Of a stretch of DNA of 64,000 nucleotides, positions 61,396-64,000 are shown piece by piece. Source of the stretch: CBDBJL01 sp965206365 (lineage in GTDB: Bacteria > Pseudomonadota > Alphaproteobacteria > JABAAW01 > JAHZMA01). The translations under genes were made by a program, and so were the position numbers. Positions within the stretch are counted from its first letter, which is position 1; each line of letters begins with the position of its first letter. The notes under the pieces were generated by a model, which saw only the letters and a program-made list of their open reading frames with translations, was not told the DNA's origin and searched no databases. The stretch lies in NCBI GenBank assembly GCA_965206365.1, contig CBDBJL010000002.1:1-64000 (forward strand). The letters are read 5' to 3'.

Positions 61396-62094
61396 TTACA
61401 ATTTCCATAGCGATTTTGCACCAAGTTTTTGGCGCAGAATTTGATGTTGCTCGGTTTCAAAGCGGGTGGGCATAATCGTTAGATAGTGGCGATCAGCTTG
61501 TGGTTGAGCCGAGGGCATCGCAAGATCAGTCATTTTCTCATTGGCAGCTAGCTGCTGGGTTTCTTCTAACAAATTACTTTGTTGCTTGCCTTCAAGGGCG
61601 ATATAAATTTGCGCTAAGATTTGCGAATCTAGCAAGGCGCCATGTTTCTCGCGCATGCTGATATCGATATTTAAGCGGGTGGCAAGTGAATTGAGATCGT
61701 TTTTTTGGTTTGGAAATTTTCTTCGTGCCAGTAGTAAACTATCGATGATTTGATTCTTCAAAGGCGCAGAACCGATCATTTGCAACTGATATTGTAGAAA
61801 ATTGAGATCAAAGCTTGCATTATGGGCAAGCAATGCTGCATCGCCAATGAAAATTAGAAATTCAGGAATGATTTTGGCAAAAATCGGTTTCTTCGCTAAA
61901 AAATCATCACTTAAGCCATGAACATTAAAGGCGGCTTGTGGCATTGGTGTTTCGGGATTTATGTAGCAATGAAATTCCTCACCTGTTAGCCGAAAATCAA
62001 TCATTTCTAAGGCACCAATTTCCACAATACGGCTCCCCTCACTTGGCTCCAAACCGGTGGTTTCGGTATCAAAAACAATGATGCGCTCGTTCAT
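61396..62094 (-). CDS. dnaQ: DNA polymerase III subunit epsilon (proofreading exonuclease)
   Basis: A 232-residue 3'-5' exonuclease of the DEDDh class. Exo I is IIVFDTETTGLEP, Exo II is LLAHNASFDLNFLQ and Exo III is KHGALLDSQILAQIY, giving all catalytic acids and the His. The C-terminal 60 residues after ALEGKQQ would bind the polymerase subunit. It lies 23 bases after the helicase gene on the same strand. Length is normal. Confidence 0.95.
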   Translation of the reverse strand: MNERIIVFDTETTGLEPSEGSRIVEIGALEMIDFRLTGEEFHCYINPETPMPQAAFNVHGLSDDFLAKKPIFAKIIPEFLIFIGDAALLAHNASFDLNFLQYQLQMIGSAPLKNQIIDSLLLARRKFPNQKNDLNSLATRLNIDISMREKHGALLDSQILAQIYIALEGKQQSNLLEETQQLAANEKMTDLAMPSAQPQADRHYLTIMPTRFETEQHQILRQKLGAKSLWKL

Positions 62095-62117
62095 TGGTAG
62101 TTCCTTAAAAAATAAAG

Positions 62118-64000
62118 TTAATAATTATGGGTTAATTCTAATGAATCACGGGGGAGCTCTTGTAAAAATCGTGAGGGTGATGACATTTGCCATTGCCCGT
62201 AAATTCTGCGCCCAGAGGCATGTAAAATAAAAACCCGTTTTTTGGCGCGGGTAAGGGCAACATAGGCCAGACGGCGTTCTTCTTCAAGTCCGCTTTGTCC
62301 GCTTTCTTCAATGGTGCGCATCGATGGAAACAACCCATCTTCCCAGCCCGGTAAAAATACATTTTCAAATTCCAACCCTTTGGCAGCATGAATGGTCATC
62401 AGCAGAACTGATTCACTGGTAGAGCTTGCATTATCCATTACCAGTGAAATATGTTCTAAGAAACTTTCTAGGTCGGCTAGGTTTGATTGTGCAATTAGCA
62501 ATTCACGCAAATTCTCGCTTTTGGCATCACGCTTCATTTTATCGGGATTTTTATCTAAAGCCGCTTGATATTGACTTTGTTCGATAATTTTACGCGTTAG
62601 GGTCGGCAAATCATCTTCTTGCGCTGATTGTCGCCAAGATTCTACAAGCTCAACGAAAGCTTGGCAAGCGTTACGGGTACGGGTTTTCAGCTCAGAAATG
62701 GTGTCGAGGTGGTTTTGTAATAAGGTGAAAATCGGTATTTTGCGCTGACGGGCTTGCTGTTTTAATAGCTGCAAGCTAGTGGCACCAATGGAACGGGCAG
62801 GTTTGTTAATGATCCGTTCAAGGGCAAGATCATCTTGATTTTGCGCAATAAGTCGCAAATATGCAACAATATCACGAATTTCTTCCCGTTCATAAAATCG
62901 CATCCCGCCAATAATTTGATAGGGAAAGCCAGCATGCAATAAAGCTTCTTCAAAGATACGGGTTTGTGCACCTGTGCGCACCAAAATTGCGATTTCACTT
63001 AAGGGAGTTTTTTTAAGTTCAAGACTTTCAATGATGGCGGTAACATGCTTGGCTTCTTGCTCGCCCGAAAATAGTTGGCAGAGTTGGATTTTCTCGCCCA
63101 TTTGATCATTACTATACAAGGCTTTGCCCATACGCCCTTGATTATGGTTAATAAGCCCGGATGCAAGATTAAGAATATGCCCTGTGGAGCGATAATTCGT
63201 CTCAAGGCGGATAATTTTCGCTTCGGGATAATCTTTTTCGAAGCGTAGAATGTTTTTAATTTCAGCTCCGCGCCAAGAATAAATTGCCTGATCATCATCA
63301 CCAACACAACAAAGATTTCGATGTTTTTGCGCAAGTAATCGTAACCAAAGATATTGTGCCACATTGGTATCTTGATATTCATCAACCAAAATATACTTAA
63401 AACGTGCATGAAATTTGGCAATAATTTCAGAATTATTTTTCCAAATCATCACCATATGCAGTAACAAATCGTCAAAATCCACGGCGTTTAAGTCGCGTAG
63501 ACGTTCTTGATATAACTCATAAAAATTATCCAAAATATTCGTTTCAAGCTGGGTTTTATCCATAGGGGGGATCTGATCGGGAAGCCAAGCTTTGTTTTTC
63601 CAGCTTTCAATTTGATACAGCAAATGCCGTGCGGTTTGTTTGGTTTCTTCGATGCCGGAATTTTGCAAAATACTACGCATCAGGCGAAGCTGATCATCAG
63701 GGTCTAAAATGGTGAAGCGTGAGGTGAGGCCCACTTCTTCGCAATATTGTCTGAGAAAGCGTGCGGAAAGTGCATGGAAGGTACCCACATAAAGCTGCTC
63801 GGCACCAAGGGATTCGTGCAAAAGCTTCTGAATTCGGGTTTTCATTTCGCTTGCGGCTTTATTGGTGAAAGTAACGGCAAGTATTTCGTGAGGGCGCGCT
63901 TTGCCACTGGCAATCAAATGCGCTAACCGAGTGGTAAGAACGCGGGTTTTGCCGGTACCTGCCCCAGCAAGAATTAGCAATGCGCCATCAAGATGGGTGC
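62118..64000 (-). CDS. UvrD/PcrA/Rep-family DNA helicase, 5' end outside window
   Basis: The frame is open to the right edge (THLDGALLILAGAGTGKTRV), so the TTG reading at 63980 is not the start; about 15-25 N-terminal residues are missing. Superfamily 1A motifs are seen: Walker A LAGAGTGKT, motif Ia AVTFTNKAASEM, DFDDLL, Walker B ILVDEYQDTN, QAIYSWRGA, LETNYRS, and near the end TIHAAKGLEFENVFL and VALTRAKKRVF. This is the PcrA/UvrD/Rep group acting in repair or replication restart; which member it is cannot be fixed from this fragment. It is probably co-transcribed with dnaQ. Confidence 0.94.
   Translation of the reverse strand, partial: THLDGALLILAGAGTGKTRVLTTRLAHLIASGKARPHEILAVTFTNKAASEMKTRIQKLLHESLGAEQLYVGTFHALSARFLRQYCEEVGLTSRFTILDPDDQLRLMRSILQNSGIEETKQTARHLLYQIESWKNKAWLPDQIPPMDKTQLETNILDNFYELYQERLRDLNAVDFDDLLLHMVMIWKNNSEIIAKFHARFKYILVDEYQDTNVAQYLWLRLLAQKHRNLCCVGDDDQAIYSWRGAEIKNILRFEKDYPEAKIIRLETNYRSTGHILNLASGLINHNQGRMGKALYSNDQMGEKIQLCQLFSGEQEAKHVTAIIESLELKKTPLSEIAILVRTGAQTRIFEEALLHAGFPYQIIGGMRFYEREEIRDIVAYLRLIAQNQDDLALERIINKPARSIGATSLQLLKQQARQRKIPIFTLLQNHLDTISELKTRTRNACQAFVELVESWRQSAQEDDLPTLTRKIIEQSQYQAALDKNPDKMKRDAKSENLRELLIAQSNLADLESFLEHISLVMDNASSTSESVLLMTIHAAKGLEFENVFLPGWEDGLFPSMRTIEESGQSGLEEERRLAYVALTRAKKRVFILHASGRRIYGQWQMSSPSRFLQELPRDSLELTHNY

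Overview
The window looks like a chromosomal piece of an AT-rich alphaproteobacterium. The evidence is the set of proteobacterial complex I accessory genes shared with mitochondria (an NDUFA12-family protein, a tiny zf-CHCC/NDUFS6-type zinc-finger protein and an NDUFA9-type SDR), the ndufA12-mlaD-DUF2155 gene order, a B12-dependent ribonucleotide reductase of alphaproteobacterial length (1213 aa), and the 23S rRNA. The species cannot be named from the sequence. The 23S-5S genes stand alone, with no 16S rRNA or Ile/Ala tRNAs in front, and several genes carry frameshifts or deletions. Together these suggest a lineage with split rRNA operons and ongoing gene decay, although single-base lesions could also be assembly errors.

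Layout. 1-9157: a minus-strand tandem array of chemoreceptor (MCP) genes. Units of exactly 2520 bp are almost base-identical, and the first transcribed gene (6920-9157) is a chimera with a different membrane-distal sensor half. 9460-16157: housekeeping genes (rph, esterase, zinc-finger protein, ABC ATPase, DUF502 and TauE/SafE membrane proteins, recO, FAD-linked dehydrogenase). 16235-17509: a DNA methyltransferase fused to a GIY-YIG-like domain. 17577-23776: a broken LysR gene divergent from a PAPS/sulfation operon (Asp/Glu-racemase-like protein, sulfotransferase, cysD with a frameshift, cysNC, cysQ). 23791-29051: a minus-strand run of alpha/beta hydrolase, tungstate-type ABC transporter, glutamine amidotransferase-like protein and aldehyde dehydrogenase. 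29097-32738: nrdJ. 33336-37493: complex I accessory genes, two overlapping MCE/mlaD genes, DUF2155, tRNA-Met, bcp. 37525-43219: uppP, two heme-c chemoreceptors, an ankyrin protein.

From 43.2 kb the sequence becomes accessory and repetitive: a 540-bp duplication with small coiled-coil genes, a decayed TPR gene and a thermonuclease. Then come 23S and 5S rRNA, and a region (50-59.3 kb) of duplicated and eroding lipoprotein, methyltransferase and peptidase sequences. A TRAP solute-binding protein lies beside another MCP. A DUF4212/sodium-solute symporter pair is clearly pseudogenised. The window ends with dnaQ and a partial uvrD/pcrA-type helicase.

How the parts connect. Seven chemoreceptors (one partial) in 64 kb point to a motile cell with a large investment in sensing, including redox or ligand sensing through periplasmic heme c. 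The cysD-cysNC-cysQ-sulfotransferase set makes PAPS, uses it and clears PAP with no reductase nearby, so it appears dedicated to sulfating a product. The most unusual elements are the homogenised chemoreceptor array with its swapped sensor module, the twin heme-c receptors, the methyltransferase/GIY-YIG fusion, the isolated 23S-5S unit, and the duplicated small genes preceded by a hairpin that holds a Shine-Dalgarno sequence and a four-codon open frame.
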